DNA of 45,627 bases from Desulfobacterales bacterium (GTDB lineage Bacteria; Desulfobacterota; Syntrophobacteria; B119-G9): contig JALSTM010000190.1 of the NCBI GenBank assembly GCA_026983715.1, forward strand, positions 1 through 45,627. Direction: 5' to 3'. Every line of letters starts with the position of its first letter. Positions within the stretch are counted from its first letter, which is position 1. The notes beneath the pieces were generated by a model. It searched no databases. It saw only the letters and a program-made list of their open reading frames with translations, and had not been told where the DNA came from. Below are positions 8,933 to 18,012 of the stretch, piece by piece. The position numbers and the translations under genes are program-made.

Positions 8933-9795
8933 GAGTTCTGGTCATGACTTTTGAAAAAGATGAGAAAGAAAAAAACGAAACTAGGAAGAAGAAAGAGAAA
9001 AAGAAATTAAAGGATCGCAAGCTTGGAGACGAGTGGGCTGACTGGGAAGGGAACATAGAAGCCCAGGTGGACGTAAGCCAGCCCAAGTCAAAATTTCTGT
9101 GGATTGCATCCGTCTTGCTAGTTTTTATTCTGTTAGGCTCATGGGGCATATGGTTCCTTATCAGCCCAAGAATTAGTCAACTCAGCCCGAGCTTTACACT
9201 CTCTGCAAAAATTTTTTTCTGGGGAGGTGTTGGAATATTTGCTGTCTTTTATTGCCTGATTTTGCTGGAAATTGCCACTGGTAAAATCGCCATTTTCCCC
9301 TACAGGGTGAGCGAAGGGTTTCTCCTTTTTCTCCTTCCCAAGATAGTGTGGCTTGGCAAGAAAATAGGTTTAAGCCGAGACCAGATAGGCAATGCTTTTA
9401 TCAAGGCCAATAACGCACTTACGGCTTCTTATAACAAGAAGCTGAACAGGTCAAAAATCCTTGTTCTGCTTCCCAGGTGCCTTAAAAAGGATGTTAGAAA
9501 ATCGATCCTGAGCATGGTAGAAGGTTACGATTGTGCGGTGCATACCGTTGGCGGAGGCGAACAAGCGAGGCAAGCAGTTATAAAGGAAAAACCTACGTGT
9601 ATCATTGCGCTTGCGTGTGAGAGAGACTTGGTGAGCGGCATAAAAGACGTGGCCTTGAAGATACCCGTTATGGGCATTCCAAATCAGCGCCCGGAAGGGC
9701 CTTGCAAGAATACCCTAGTGGATCTCAAGATGTTTGAGGAAATTTTGCGTCAGTGTAACCCTCGAAAGATCAACGTTCAAGCCGAAAACAGTTAA
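8929..9795 (+). CDS. DUF116 domain membrane protein
   Basis: Function unknown. The first 45 residues are very highly charged (runs of Lys and Glu). Two membrane helices follow (about 56-79 and 94-116) and then a DUF116 domain (about 150-280) with its conserved cysteines in LPRCLK, GYDCAVHTVGGG, PTCIIALACERDL and GPCKNTLVD, which look suited to binding metal or an Fe-S cluster. DUF116 proteins are often neighbours of radical SAM enzymes, and here the next gene is the radical SAM enzyme HpnH, 12 bases downstream. An accessory role for HpnH or hopanoid side-chain chemistry is a reasonable inference. ATG at 8944 is an alternative start. Confidence 0.82.
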   Translation: MRVLVMTFEKDEKEKNETRKKKEKKKLKDRKLGDEWADWEGNIEAQVDVSQPKSKFLWIASVLLVFILLGSWGIWFLISPRISQLSPSFTLSAKIFFWGGVGIFAVFYCLILLEIATGKIAIFPYRVSEGFLLFLLPKIVWLGKKIGLSRDQIGNAFIKANNALTASYNKKLNRSKILVLLPRCLKKDVRKSILSMVEGYDCAVHTVGGGEQARQAVIKEKPTCIIALACERDLVSGIKDVALKIPVMGIPNQRPEGPCKNTLVDLKMFEEILRQCNPRKINVQAENS

Positions 9796-9807
9796 AGGAC
9801 CTATATT

Positions 9808-10809
9808 ATGCGCTTCCCTGTAGTTTTGCATACTTCGATGGTCAGCTATCTCTGGCGGATGCACAGAAACGGAAAAGACAAGTTTCCCCTTGTTCTTATG
9901 TTGGAACCAACGCACCTTTGCAACTTGCACTGCCCTGGTTGCGGGAGAATAAGGGAATATAAGGATACGTTAAATGAAAGGTTAAGCATTGAACAGTGTT
10001 TAAGGGCTGTCGATGAGTGCGGCGCACCCGTGGTTACCATCACCGGTGGAGAACCGCTTTTATACGAGGGCATTGATATTCTGGTTAGGGAAATTCTGGC
10101 TCGAAAGAAGAACATATACTTCTGCACCAACGGCACCCTTCTGTCGGAATCTCTCCACCTTTTTAAACCTGATCCCCGCTTCAGCTTCAACGTTCACATG
10201 GATGGCCCCGAAGAAGTGCACGATCAAATACTTGGTAAACAGGGAATCTTTGCAAAGGCTCTCGACGGCATTATGAGGGCAAAGGAAATGGGATTCAGGG
10301 TAACGACTAACACCACCATATACCGGGAAACGAAAATCAATGATATTGAGCGGTTGTTCAGGTTGCTCAATAACATCGGTGTAGACGGGTTGCTTGTATC
10401 TCCTGGGTTTGCCTACGACAGCGTAACCGATGAAATATTCCTTACGAAGGAAGAAATCGTCAGCAAGTTTCGGGAAATTGAGGAATTTGGAAGACATTAT
10501 AAAATAATTAGTACTCCGCTTTACCTAGAGTTTTTGACGGGAAAAAGAGATTTCAAGTGTACCCCATGGGGAAATCCAACATACAATGTTCTTGGCTGGA
10601 AATCGCCCTGCTACCTTATCACTGATACTCATTACGGTACGTTCAAGGAACTCATGGAAAAAACCGACTGGGAAAAGTACGAAAACAAGAGAGATAAGCG
10701 GTGTAAAGACTGCATGGTGCATTGTGGGTTTGAGCCGACTGCAGTGCGCGAACTCAGCAAGAATTGGCGAGATTTATGGAAAATGATTGTCTGGAACCTT
10801 CATGGCTGA
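9808..10809 (+). CDS. hpnH: HpnH, adenosylhopane synthase (radical SAM)
   Basis: Radical S-adenosylmethionine enzyme that joins a 5'-deoxyadenosyl group to hopene/diploptene, giving adenosylhopane, the precursor of C35 extended hopanoids. The cluster-binding motif CNLHCPGC supplies Cys38, Cys42 and Cys45, and TITGGEPLLY is the SAM-binding GGE motif. The N-terminal MRFPVVLHTSMVSYLW is typical of HpnH. At the C-terminus, Cys residues in DKRCKDCMVHCGFEP form a second cysteine group. Length (333) is normal. AAGGA lies eight bases before the ATG. The end overlaps the next gene by eight bases. Confidence 0.94.
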   Translation: MRFPVVLHTSMVSYLWRMHRNGKDKFPLVLMLEPTHLCNLHCPGCGRIREYKDTLNERLSIEQCLRAVDECGAPVVTITGGEPLLYEGIDILVREILARKKNIYFCTNGTLLSESLHLFKPDPRFSFNVHMDGPEEVHDQILGKQGIFAKALDGIMRAKEMGFRVTTNTTIYRETKINDIERLFRLLNNIGVDGLLVSPGFAYDSVTDEIFLTKEEIVSKFREIEEFGRHYKIISTPLYLEFLTGKRDFKCTPWGNPTYNVLGWKSPCYLITDTHYGTFKELMEKTDWEKYENKRDKRCKDCMVHCGFEPTAVRELSKNWRDLWKMIVWNLHG

Positions 10810-11677
10810 TCTTTTTTCTAAGATAATCGGAACGATTCTGCTTCGCCCATACGTGTTCGTTTTTTTACTCATCTACCTTTTGGCCTCTTTTTCCCAGATG
10901 GGATGGAAAAAATCTCTAGCCTTCCTGGTTGCTGGGTATCTCATAGCTTTTTTTTCCGAACTGTCATCAATTCACAGCGGATTTCCCTACGGTCTGTACC
11001 ACTACATCCCTGAAACGGTTGACAAGGAACTGTGGATAGCCGGAGTCCCCTTTATGGACTCTCTTTCCTACGTTTTTCTGGCCTATTGTAGCTTTTCGAT
11101 GGCGCTCTTTATACTCTCCCCCATTTACAAACTGGGATGTGAAATTTTCATACTTGATTCCCACCTTGTTAGAAATTCGTGGAGAACTCTTTTCCTTGGT
11201 GCGTTCTTGATGATGTTTCTGGACATAATCATTGACCCCGTGGCTCTTCGGGGATCCAGGTGGTTTCTTGGCCAGATCTACTATTACCCCGAACCTGGAA
11301 AATACTTTGGGGTGCCACTTGCCAATTTTATCGGCTGGTTCATCGTGGGAGGAGTGATGATTTTCGTGCTTCAAAAAATAAGTTTATGGAAATTAGAGAC
11401 AGATGGTTTTGACAGGAAATTTTTCAGGATGCCGTGGGGGTCTTTCCTTGGGGTAGGGCTATATCTTGGTGTAATGTTATTCAATATACTGGTGTCGTAC
11501 TTTGTGGAAGATATGACACTTGCGCTGGTAAATACATTTTATGCACTTCTTTTTCTTTTGTTATGCTGGAACTTTGCATGGTATAAGCTTAAAAAGGTGA
11601 TAAGGGAGGATTTGGACTATCACCTTAAGGACTGTCCACTGGGACGATTGGCGTACTTGCTTGAAAATGACGCGTAA
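10802..11677 (+). CDS. Carotenoid biosynthesis (CruF/DUF422-like) membrane protein
   Basis: Polytopic membrane protein of the family that includes the C-1',2' hydratase CruF of carotenoid synthesis. Visible family features are many membrane helices, the IHSGFPYGLYHY segment (acidic Glu in FSELSSIHSGFPYG), FMDSLSYVFLAY and the MFLDIIIDPVALRGSRWFLGQIYYYP block. No other carotenoid gene is near. It overlaps hpnH by eight bases and sits in the hopanoid operon, so it may hydrate or otherwise modify a hopanoid or a polyprenyl chain instead; this is inference. I chose ATG 10802 rather than the upstream TTG at 10787, which would overlap hpnH further. Confidence 0.82.
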   Translation: MADLFSKIIGTILLRPYVFVFLLIYLLASFSQMGWKKSLAFLVAGYLIAFFSELSSIHSGFPYGLYHYIPETVDKELWIAGVPFMDSLSYVFLAYCSFSMALFILSPIYKLGCEIFILDSHLVRNSWRTLFLGAFLMMFLDIIIDPVALRGSRWFLGQIYYYPEPGKYFGVPLANFIGWFIVGGVMIFVLQKISLWKLETDGFDRKFFRMPWGSFLGVGLYLGVMLFNILVSYFVEDMTLALVNTFYALLFLLLCWNFAWYKLKKVIREDLDYHLKDCPLGRLAYLLENDA

Positions 11678-11689
11678 ATGGAGGCTGTA

Positions 11690-12241
11690 ATGGCTGCAAA
11701 AATTTATACCAAGACGGGAGACAAGGGAAAAACGGGGCTTTTCAGTGGGGAAAGAGTTGAGAAGGACGATGTGCGGGTCAGGGCGTACGGTTCCGTAGAT
11801 GAGTTAAATAGTATGCTCGGCTGGTGCCTCGTTGTAACAGGCGAAGGATGGATACAGGAACTAATGGAAAAGTTACAAAACCAGCTTTTCATCCTTGGAT
11901 CTGATCTTGCTACCCCTCCTATAGGTAAGTGGTCGGAGAAGGTTAAGAGGATTGATGATACTCATATTGACTTCCTCGAAAAATGTATAGACAAAATAGA
12001 GCAAGAGCTTTCTCCTCTCAAGGAATTCATTTTGCCTGGGGGATGTGAGCTTGCGTCTCGTATTCACATTGCAAGAGTGGTCTGCAGAAGAGCTGAAAGA
12101 GATACCGTGAGAGCTCTTCGGGAAAGAAGGGTAAATCCCATGACTGTGCAGTACTTAAATAGGCTTTCAGACCTGCTGTTCGTTCTTGCCAGGTATGTAA
12201 ATAGCAAGGAGAATGTTACTGAAAGGATCTTCAGTGGTTGA
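11690..12241 (+). CDS. Cob(I)alamin adenosyltransferase, PduO type
   Basis: Transfers adenosyl from ATP to cob(I)alamin to make coenzyme B12. The N-terminal KIYTKTGDKGKTGLFSGERV holds the ATP-binding TKTGD/T motif, and RVRAYGSVDELNS, the central FILPGG and the RAERDTVRAL motif (Arg and Glu/Asp of the active site) complete the family pattern. Length about 183 residues is normal. GGAGG at 11680 is well placed for ATG 11690 rather than ATG 11678. It is the last gene of the plus-strand hopanoid run, 12 bases after the CruF-like gene, suggesting cotranscription. Confidence 0.93.
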   Translation: MAAKIYTKTGDKGKTGLFSGERVEKDDVRVRAYGSVDELNSMLGWCLVVTGEGWIQELMEKLQNQLFILGSDLATPPIGKWSEKVKRIDDTHIDFLEKCIDKIEQELSPLKEFILPGGCELASRIHIARVVCRRAERDTVRALRERRVNPMTVQYLNRLSDLLFVLARYVNSKENVTERIFSG

Positions 12242-12246
12242 AAGGA

Positions 12247-12262
12247 CGGGAGAAACCTCCCG
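12247..12262. terminator. Stem-loop between convergent genes, possible terminator
   Basis: CGGGAG-AAAC-CTCCCG forms a 6-bp GC-rich stem in the 34-bp gap between the adenosyltransferase (+) and a CoA-transferase (-). There is no T-run on either side, so intrinsic termination is uncertain. Confidence 0.4.
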
Positions 12263-12275
12263 CCCGAACTTCCGA

Positions 12276-13658
12276 TTAAACTACGTTCTTTTCTTTCAAC
12301 TCTTTCAACTTGGTGTTCCCATATCCGAGATATTCCTTGTAGATAAACTCGTTATCAGCTCCTATGGGCCTGCAACACCATTTTACCCTGCCGGGGGTGC
12401 GACTCATCGCCTTCAGTGAAGAATTCTGTATAAGCACCTCCCCGTAATAAGGGTCGTTTAACTTGATAAAACTCTGTCGATCAATCCAGTGCTGTCTTTG
12501 CATAACATCCTTGGGATCTTCGAGCCTTCCCGTTACCACGGTTCCTTTTTTATCAGGCCTCCTGCTATACTCTGTTAACATTTCGAGTATCTCGTCGGTG
12601 GTATACTGAGAGGTAAATTTTTCTATTTCATGCTGGATTATGGGCTGATTTTCCGGTGTAAGCCTGTGTTGGATGGTGGGAAATTTCTTTTCAAGATCGG
12701 GCCTGTTCATTATCTCGCAGAGTGCAGCCCAATTGGGATCGGTGAAGCCGGAGATGAATGTATACCCATCTTTACACTTTACGTAGGTGTATGGAAATAC
12801 GGCGTAGTCATAGTTGCCGGCCCGTGGCATCATGTCTCCTGCCATGTGGTAGTACTGGAAAACGTAATTGGCTATGGTGAAAAGACCTTCCGGGGGAGCA
12901 CAGTCAATGAATTGTCCCTTGCCGGTTCTTCTCTTATAGAACATTGCCATGAGAATACCGAAGCTGGCCCAGGCCCCCCCTGCATACCAGCCCATCCAGT
13001 TGCCGTGCTTAAGTGGTTTTTTAAATTCCTTTGGTACTTCAGGGTCAAGTTCAGGTTCACCCATTATTGACATGATAACCCCTCTGGCCTGGTCGACCAG
13101 ATCATAATCCGGCTGGTTACCAAATTTCTCGGCATCTTTACCGAACTGGCCGTGGGTATAGATGGCGGAATAGATTAATCCGGGATTCACTTCTGAAAGC
13201 TGTTTGTAACCAATTCCTAGTGAATCCATGTACCCGGGGTTAAACGTTTCAATAATTACATCCGCTTTCTTGGCCAGTTTCTTAAAAATTTCAATACCTT
13301 CGTCTGTTTCAAGATTTAGAGTGATGTGGAATTTATTCCTTCCTTCAACAATATACGGAAGCCCGGAATCGTGTATCATTATACCGTAGGGAGACATCTT
13401 GCGGGCAATATCACCCCCAGGGGGTTCGATTCTTATTACCTCTGCTCCCATTTCTGCGAGGATCGAAGAAGCAAAAAGACCGGCGAAGCTACCATGACTG
13501 ACATCTAGTACTAACATATCGTCAAGGGCTTCAGGTTTTTTGAATGTATCGTTCGGGTTGAGCTCTTTATAAGCCCAGAGAGCGTACTCCTTATTAGAAG
13601 CCAGACCGACTATTCTTTCTTCATCCATTTCTTCGTTAATTAATTTTTCTTCTGCCAT
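12276..13658 (-). CDS. CaiB/BaiF family III CoA-transferase, likely non-catalytic subunit
   Basis: Family III CoA-transferases move CoA between carboxylic acids through an aspartyl-anhydride intermediate. This 460-residue protein has the family fold markers: [12 protein letters not shown] near the N-terminus, [36 protein letters not shown] and [16 protein letters not shown]. The catalytic Asp expected in a GxWxxDWxxG-type motif is replaced: the aligned segment is [10 protein letters not shown], with Trp224 in its place. The neighbour upstream has Asp192 there. Paired genes with one Asp-lacking subunit recall heteromeric transferases such as BbsEF of benzylsuccinate degradation, so this may be the structural partner. 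The substrate is unknown. GGAGG precedes the ATG; the gap to the partner gene is 71 bp. Confidence 0.85.
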   Translation of the reverse strand: MAEEKLINEEMDEERIVGLASNKEYALWAYKELNPNDTFKKPEALDDMLVLDVSHGSFAGLFASSILAEMGAEVIRIEPPGGDIARKMSPYGIMIHDSGLPYIVEGRNKFHITLNLETDEGIEIFKKLAKKADVIIETFNPGYMDSLGIGYKQLSEVNPGLIYSAIYTHGQFGKDAEKFGNQPDYDLVDQARGVIMSIMGEPELDPEVPKEFKKPLKHGNWMGWYAGGAWASFGILMAMFYKRRTGKGQFIDCAPPEGLFTIANYVFQYYHMAGDMMPRAGNYDYAVFPYTYVKCKDGYTFISGFTDPNWAALCEIMNRPDLEKKFPTIQHRLTPENQPIIQHEIEKFTSQYTTDEILEMLTEYSRRPDKKGTVVTGRLEDPKDVMQRQHWIDRQSFIKLNDPYYGEVLIQNSSLKAMSRTPGRVKWCCRPIGADNEFIYKEYLGYGNTKLKELKEKNVV

Positions 13659-13729
13659 TACCTTACCTCCAGGTTTATCTTTGATGAACAGCTAAATATC
13701 CCAAGTTGACTGTACGTACTCACTTGGCT

Positions 13730-15064
13730 CTAAGGATACTTTATCCCCCTTTTTCCATCCCAGTCCTCGGGTGGGCACTGTGACGGTACTTCGGAGTTCC
13801 ACTTGAACAGCACCCCTTCTTTTTCCAGTTGCCTTACCTGGCTTAACTTCATGCCGAGGATTTTTGTAAAAACATATTCATTGTCAAAACCCAAAGGCCT
13901 GGACGACCATTTCAAGCGGCTTGGAGTCGCACTTAACCTTGGAGGATAGCAGGGTTCAACCATAGGTCCGTAGACTTCGTCATCGAATTCCTGTATGCTG
14001 CCGCGCGCTCTGCAGTGCTCACTATAGTAGACATCCTTGGTGTCAAGAACTCCCGATGCAGCAAAGCCGTACTTCGAACCCATTTCTTCTACTTCACCCA
14101 CTCGTTTGGTTCTTGCCCATTCGTCTATTGCCTGAAGAATTTCTTTTGCATTTTCGTCTTTCAACCGTGCCACGGGGTCGGCATATTTTTCGAAGAGATC
14201 AAGGCGGTCCATCGCCTTGCAAAGCCCTTTAAATTCACCTTCGGTAAATGCGGCAATGGCAACCCAGCCGTCAACACAGTCAAATAAATCCGATGGACAA
14301 ATGGCAAGATCCCTGTTTCCGGACCTTGGCCTGTTTTGTCCTGTCTTAAACGTGTAAAGCCACGTCCAATCGAGCCACCTTATGATATTTTCCACCTGCA
14401 TGTAATCTATAAACTGTCCTTCCCCGGTTCTCTCACGGTAGTTTAACGCTGCCATCACAGCAACAGAACACATCAAGCCGGCGATCCAGTCTGCAATCCA
14501 TACCCCGGACTTTATGGGGCCTCTCTCGGCGAAGCCGCTTATGGAAGAAAGAGCTCCCATGCTCTGTGCTACCGCATCGTAGGAAGTCCTACCGGTCCAC
14601 GGTCCCCAGCTTCCGTAGCCGGATACGTGTAATTGAATTATCCTGGGATTAATTTCCTTGAGTTCCTTGTAGCTGAGCCCCCATGTAGCCATTCTTCCCG
14701 GAGTGAGATTATCCATAACCACGTCTGACTTTTTCACCAGTTCAAGAAAGATTTCTTTGGCTTTCGGATTTCCTAGGTGCATCCCTACCCAGTACTTGTT
14801 GTGGTTTTCTATTTCTAGGCCAGGCGACATGTTACGCCAGAAAAAACCGTACGGCGTAACAAACCTCATCTGGTCTCCCTTTTGCCCTTCAAACTTGATA
14901 ACTTCGGCTCCGAACTCGGCCATGTAGTCACAGGCGGCTGGCCCCAGGAGCACGTAGCAAACTTCTAGTACCCGCACTCCTTTTAAAGGTGCAGGTTTTT
15001 CAAAAAGTTCATTAACGTTAAACATGTTTTTCATGTAATCCTGAAACGCTTGATTGTTGTCCAT
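13730..15064 (-). CDS. CaiB/BaiF family III CoA-transferase, catalytic-type subunit
   Basis: First gene of the CoA-transferase pair, 444 residues. Family segments are [67 protein letters not shown] and [12 protein letters not shown]. Asp192 in [10 protein letters not shown] is the probable nucleophile, by alignment with the Asp of formyl-CoA transferase and methylacyl-CoA racemase. AAGGAGG sits just upstream of the ATG. The two transferases are co-oriented and about 30% similar by eye in key blocks, suggesting a duplicated, heteromeric enzyme. The long untranslated region upstream (15065-15722) holds their promoter. The acid substrate cannot be read from the context; an aromatic or alkyl-succinate role is only one option. 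Confidence 0.85.
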   Translation of the reverse strand: MDNNQAFQDYMKNMFNVNELFEKPAPLKGVRVLEVCYVLLGPAACDYMAEFGAEVIKFEGQKGDQMRFVTPYGFFWRNMSPGLEIENHNKYWVGMHLGNPKAKEIFLELVKKSDVVMDNLTPGRMATWGLSYKELKEINPRIIQLHVSGYGSWGPWTGRTSYDAVAQSMGALSSISGFAERGPIKSGVWIADWIAGLMCSVAVMAALNYRERTGEGQFIDYMQVENIIRWLDWTWLYTFKTGQNRPRSGNRDLAICPSDLFDCVDGWVAIAAFTEGEFKGLCKAMDRLDLFEKYADPVARLKDENAKEILQAIDEWARTKRVGEVEEMGSKYGFAASGVLDTKDVYYSEHCRARGSIQEFDDEVYGPMVEPCYPPRLSATPSRLKWSSRPLGFDNEYVFTKILGMKLSQVRQLEKEGVLFKWNSEVPSQCPPEDWDGKRGIKYP

Positions 15065-15722
15065 CCACTAGCCTCCTTTTAATGTTCATTCAGGGATTTC
15101 CACGAGCTTTGGTTAACAGGAGTTCCAGCAAAGTACCAGTCTTCTTTTGCGTATCACCTCCCTCCTTGCTTTGATCCTAAACATCGGGTATAAGCTTTGA
15201 AAAAGCAGCGAGAAGCTGTGTGTAAAACCACTGACAAAGACTGAAGTTTATTGGTTTTCAAGGAACCTCTGGTTAGTCTTTCAGATAACCAGGGGGTTTC
15301 ATGTAAGTCATGCCGCCCCTCCTGATCTAGTCCGGGACGGGCTAGATGCGGTTTCCAGCCAAAGAGTGGTATATTCCGGCTCTACGCTTCGCCCCTGCCG
15401 AAATGGCAGACTTTACATTCTGGTCGCCCCACTTCTTTTATGGATTGCTAGTTTAGATTTCCGAGCTTATCAGAGTTTCCTCAACTCAACTTTTCGGGCA
15501 ACCTGACACACTAACCAGCATGGCTGGACCACCTTGGGCCGGCCATAACAACCGCATGAAAGTCTTTATAAAGGCCCGTCTAAAGCCGAAGATAAGATAG
15601 ACTTTCATACAGATGAGGAAAAAGGAGCACAGGTTCGGTTTAACAATACAACAGGAAGTAGAACAATGATATGGATAAATTGCCAGTCCGCTTGAAGTTC
15701 AGGCTGAACAATGAGTCCTCTG
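15065..15722. other. 658-bp intergenic region with hairpins and a dispersed repeat
   Basis: No coding frame is convincing. It holds a stem at 15266-15275/15286-15295 (CCTCTGGTTA with TAACCAGGGG), a 9-bp stem at 15325-15333/15339-15347 (ATCTAGTCC with GGGCTAGAT) and the 97-bp dispersed repeat at 15510-15606. The minus-strand CoA-transferase operon must start here, so a structured leader is possible. Confidence 0.5.
15510..15606 (+). repeat. 97-bp dispersed repeat, copy A
   Basis: Begins ACTAACCAGCATGGCTGGAC and ends GATAAGATAGACTTTC. By direct alignment 82 of 97 bases match the inverted copy at 35252-35348 with no gaps. An internal near-palindrome TGGCTGGACCA...TGGGCCGGCCA may fold. It does not encode a recognisable protein and is most likely a non-autonomous element or structured repeat. 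Confidence 0.8.
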
Positions 15723-16916
15723 CTACAATAGCATGCTAAGTGCGGCTTCAAGTTTATCTATCCCCTTTTCAATTGTCTTCATTGACGTCGCATACGAAAA
15801 TCTCAAACATCTATCGTCACCGAAAGCCGATCCTGGTACCAATGCAATCTTTGCTTCTTCCATAAGGTAACTGGTAAGATCCAGAGAATTCAATATTACC
15901 TGTCCGTTGTATTTCTTGCCATAGTATGCAGAAAAATTAGGAAAAATGTAAAAAGCCCCCTGGGGGGGATAAAATGTCACGTGTTTTAATTCTTCCAACC
16001 GCCTAAGAAAATATTCCCTACGTTTTGCAAAGGCATTTACCATTCTTTCCACGTCATCCTGCGGCCCGTTTAAAGCGGCAACGGCAGCCATCTGTGCAAT
16101 GGAGTTAGGATTCGACGTAGACTGACTCTGGATTTTTGTACACGCTGAAATTATGGGATCAGGGCCGGCCATGTATCCTATTCGCCAGCCAGTCATCGAA
16201 TAAGTTTTTGACACACCGTTTAATACAAAGGTGAACTCTTTCACCTCGGGATTGGCATGTAGGATTGAAACCCAACTGGTTCCCTCAAAAATAATCTTGT
16301 TATAAATATCGTCCGTGAGTACGTAAATTCTATGTTTAATAATAACATCGGCTAAATCTTCCAGTTCTTTCCTGCTGTAGACGCTTCCTGTGGGATTCGA
16401 AGGGCTATTTAAAATAAGGAGTCTGGTTCTCGGTGTTATGGCTTCTTCCAGTTTTTCAGGCCTGAGTTTAAAACCGTCTTCTTCCTTGGTGTGAACTATT
16501 ACAGATCGACCCCCGGCAAGCCTTATTATGTCGGGGTAAGAAACCCAATAGGGGGCAGGTATTATCACTTCGTCATCATCGTTCAGTATCGCCTGCGCAA
16601 GGTTATAAATGCAGTGTTTGCCACCGCAGGAAACGATGATTTCTCCTGGTTCGTATGATTCACCGTAATCCCGCTTGAATTGCTCAATGATAGCATTTTT
16701 TAATTCTGGGATCCCTCCCACCGGGGTATACCTGGTAAAGTTATCCTTGATTGCTTTTATCGCTGCTTCCTTGACATGGTGAGGAGTGGGAAAATCGGGC
16801 TCGCCTACTCCAAAGTTGATTATTTCGACGCCACTCGCTTTGAGTTCTTTGGCTCTTGCGTTTATACTTAAGGTCGCTGAAGGCTTAATAGACTGAACTC
16901 GCTTTGATAGTTCCAT
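15723..16916 (-). CDS. Pyridoxal-phosphate aspartate-type aminotransferase (class I/II)
   Basis: Transfers the amino group of aspartate (or a related amino acid) to 2-oxoglutarate, in the cytoplasm. The PLP lysine lies in NGVSKTYSMTGWRIGY; other family marks are NFGVGEPDFPTPHHV, the NSPSNPTGSVYS substrate loop and LVPGSAFGD near the C-terminus with the Arg in RCLRFSYATS. The start at 16916 (MELSKRVQSIKPS) gives 397 residues, the usual length, with GGAG nine bases upstream; the frame stays open to 17012 but the extra 32 residues are unlike the family. It stands alone on the minus strand, divergent from the thioesterase. Confidence 0.92.
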   Translation of the reverse strand: MELSKRVQSIKPSATLSINARAKELKASGVEIINFGVGEPDFPTPHHVKEAAIKAIKDNFTRYTPVGGIPELKNAIIEQFKRDYGESYEPGEIIVSCGGKHCIYNLAQAILNDDDEVIIPAPYWVSYPDIIRLAGGRSVIVHTKEEDGFKLRPEKLEEAITPRTRLLILNSPSNPTGSVYSRKELEDLADVIIKHRIYVLTDDIYNKIIFEGTSWVSILHANPEVKEFTFVLNGVSKTYSMTGWRIGYMAGPDPIISACTKIQSQSTSNPNSIAQMAAVAALNGPQDDVERMVNAFAKRREYFLRRLEELKHVTFYPPQGAFYIFPNFSAYYGKKYNGQVILNSLDLTSYLMEEAKIALVPGSAFGDDRCLRFSYATSMKTIEKGIDKLEAALSMLL

Positions 16917-17126
16917 AATCTTTAACTCCAACCAGGCATTAGCGGTTCCGTAATATAAGTAAAAAAAGTTCGTATGTGGCCCTTGTAAGTCGTTTATTTG
17001 GGGATAGGCCAAGGGAACTGTTTTTTACTACAGGGTGAATCTGGTATAACAAAGGGAACTTTTGGTGTCAACTTCCAAGAATAGGATATGGTACTGTCCT
17101 TATACTAAAATTTCAGGGAGGCAGGA

Positions 17127-17519
17127 ATGGAAGCAGTACAAAAATTTAGCGAGAACGACAGGTATGCGAGGCACTCAGGTATCGAGCTTGTGGAATATTC
17201 GAAAGGGGCAGCAAGGGCAAGAATGAAAATTGAACAATATCATCTCAATGCTGTCGGAATTGTTCATGGAGGAGCAGTATTTACGCTGGCAGACTTTGTT
17301 TTTGCCGTTGCTTCTAATTCTCATGGAACCGTTGCCGTTAGTATAAACTCAAATATTTCAAATCTGAAAGCGGTGAAATCGGGATTTCTATATGCCGAGG
17401 CTCGGGAACTAGCATTAAGTAGGAAGCTTGGACATTATGAAGTCCTTGTGACTGATGAAAGCGGTGATCTCGTGGCAATTTTTCAAGGAATGGTTTACAG
17501 GAAACGAGATAAGATATAA
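17127..17519 (+). CDS. PaaI-type hotdog-fold thioesterase
   Basis: Hydrolyses acyl- or aryl-CoA thioesters, probably as a housekeeping cleaner of CoA. The 130 residues contain the family core HLNAVGIVHGGAVFTLADFVFAVASNS (the HGG loop and the active-site acid in LAD) and the final strands ending in FQGMVYRK. GGGAGG lies a few bases before the ATG. It is a single gene, with the closest neighbour transcribed divergently. The exact substrate is unknown. Confidence 0.88.
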   Translation: MEAVQKFSENDRYARHSGIELVEYSKGAARARMKIEQYHLNAVGIVHGGAVFTLADFVFAVASNSHGTVAVSINSNISNLKAVKSGFLYAEARELALSRKLGHYEVLVTDESGDLVAIFQGMVYRKRDKI

Positions 17520-18012
17520 GATTTCCTGCTCCATTGAGCCCCATGAAGAAATGGTGACGATTTGTTTCTGTCCAATAGCAACATAGAACATATAACGCGG
17601 TAAACTGGTAAAACGAGTAGGAATATTCTAAGGCAGCGAAGCTGCAACCAAAACTTAGGATAAGATTGATGGTTTCTTAAAAAGTCCTAAAAACTGGTCA
17701 TTGTGAGGATCCCACACCCACTTTATGACAATGTTTTCGGCTTAATATCAAGATGTATGGCTTAAAGTGGGTGTGGGAGACGCGGCAATCTCATCAGCAA
17801 GAGATTGAGGATTGAGGATTGGGGATGAATCAGCTTCTGCTTTACCCCTTAATTCATTAATTCCTACTCCGGTCTTACCCACATAATCAGTGAGATTGCT
17901 TCGCTTCGCTCGCAATGACATCAGGATTAAGACACGCTAAAGTGTTACATGCTCATAAGGAAGCATTCTAATGCCGGAATAAGCTATCTTTGCACTGTTT
18001 GGGAGTTGGGAA
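17520..18012. other. 493-bp intergenic region dominated by a MITE-like repeat
   Basis: No gene seen. The 3' part holds the repeat at 17697-17920. The Shine-Dalgarno of the next TolC gene (GGAG near 18002) is at the end; no obvious promoter was identified. Confidence 0.5.
17697..17920. repeat. MITE-like dispersed repeat, copy 2, with nested 16-bp inverted repeat
   Basis: Outer ends are GTCATTGTGAGG (left) and CTCGCAATGACA (right), inverted and near-identical. Inside, TCCCACACCCACTTTA at 17710-17725 is perfectly repeated in inverted form at 17763-17778 with a 37-base loop. It also carries GCAATCTC and GAGATTGCTTCGCTTCGCTC segments. It matches the 2182-2267 family in its outer ends, but is longer, so it looks like a composite. 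Confidence 0.7.

Noticed and set aside
16917-17012. 32-residue extension of the aminotransferase
   Set aside because: Family proteins start near MELSKRV, and that ATG has a good GGAG site.
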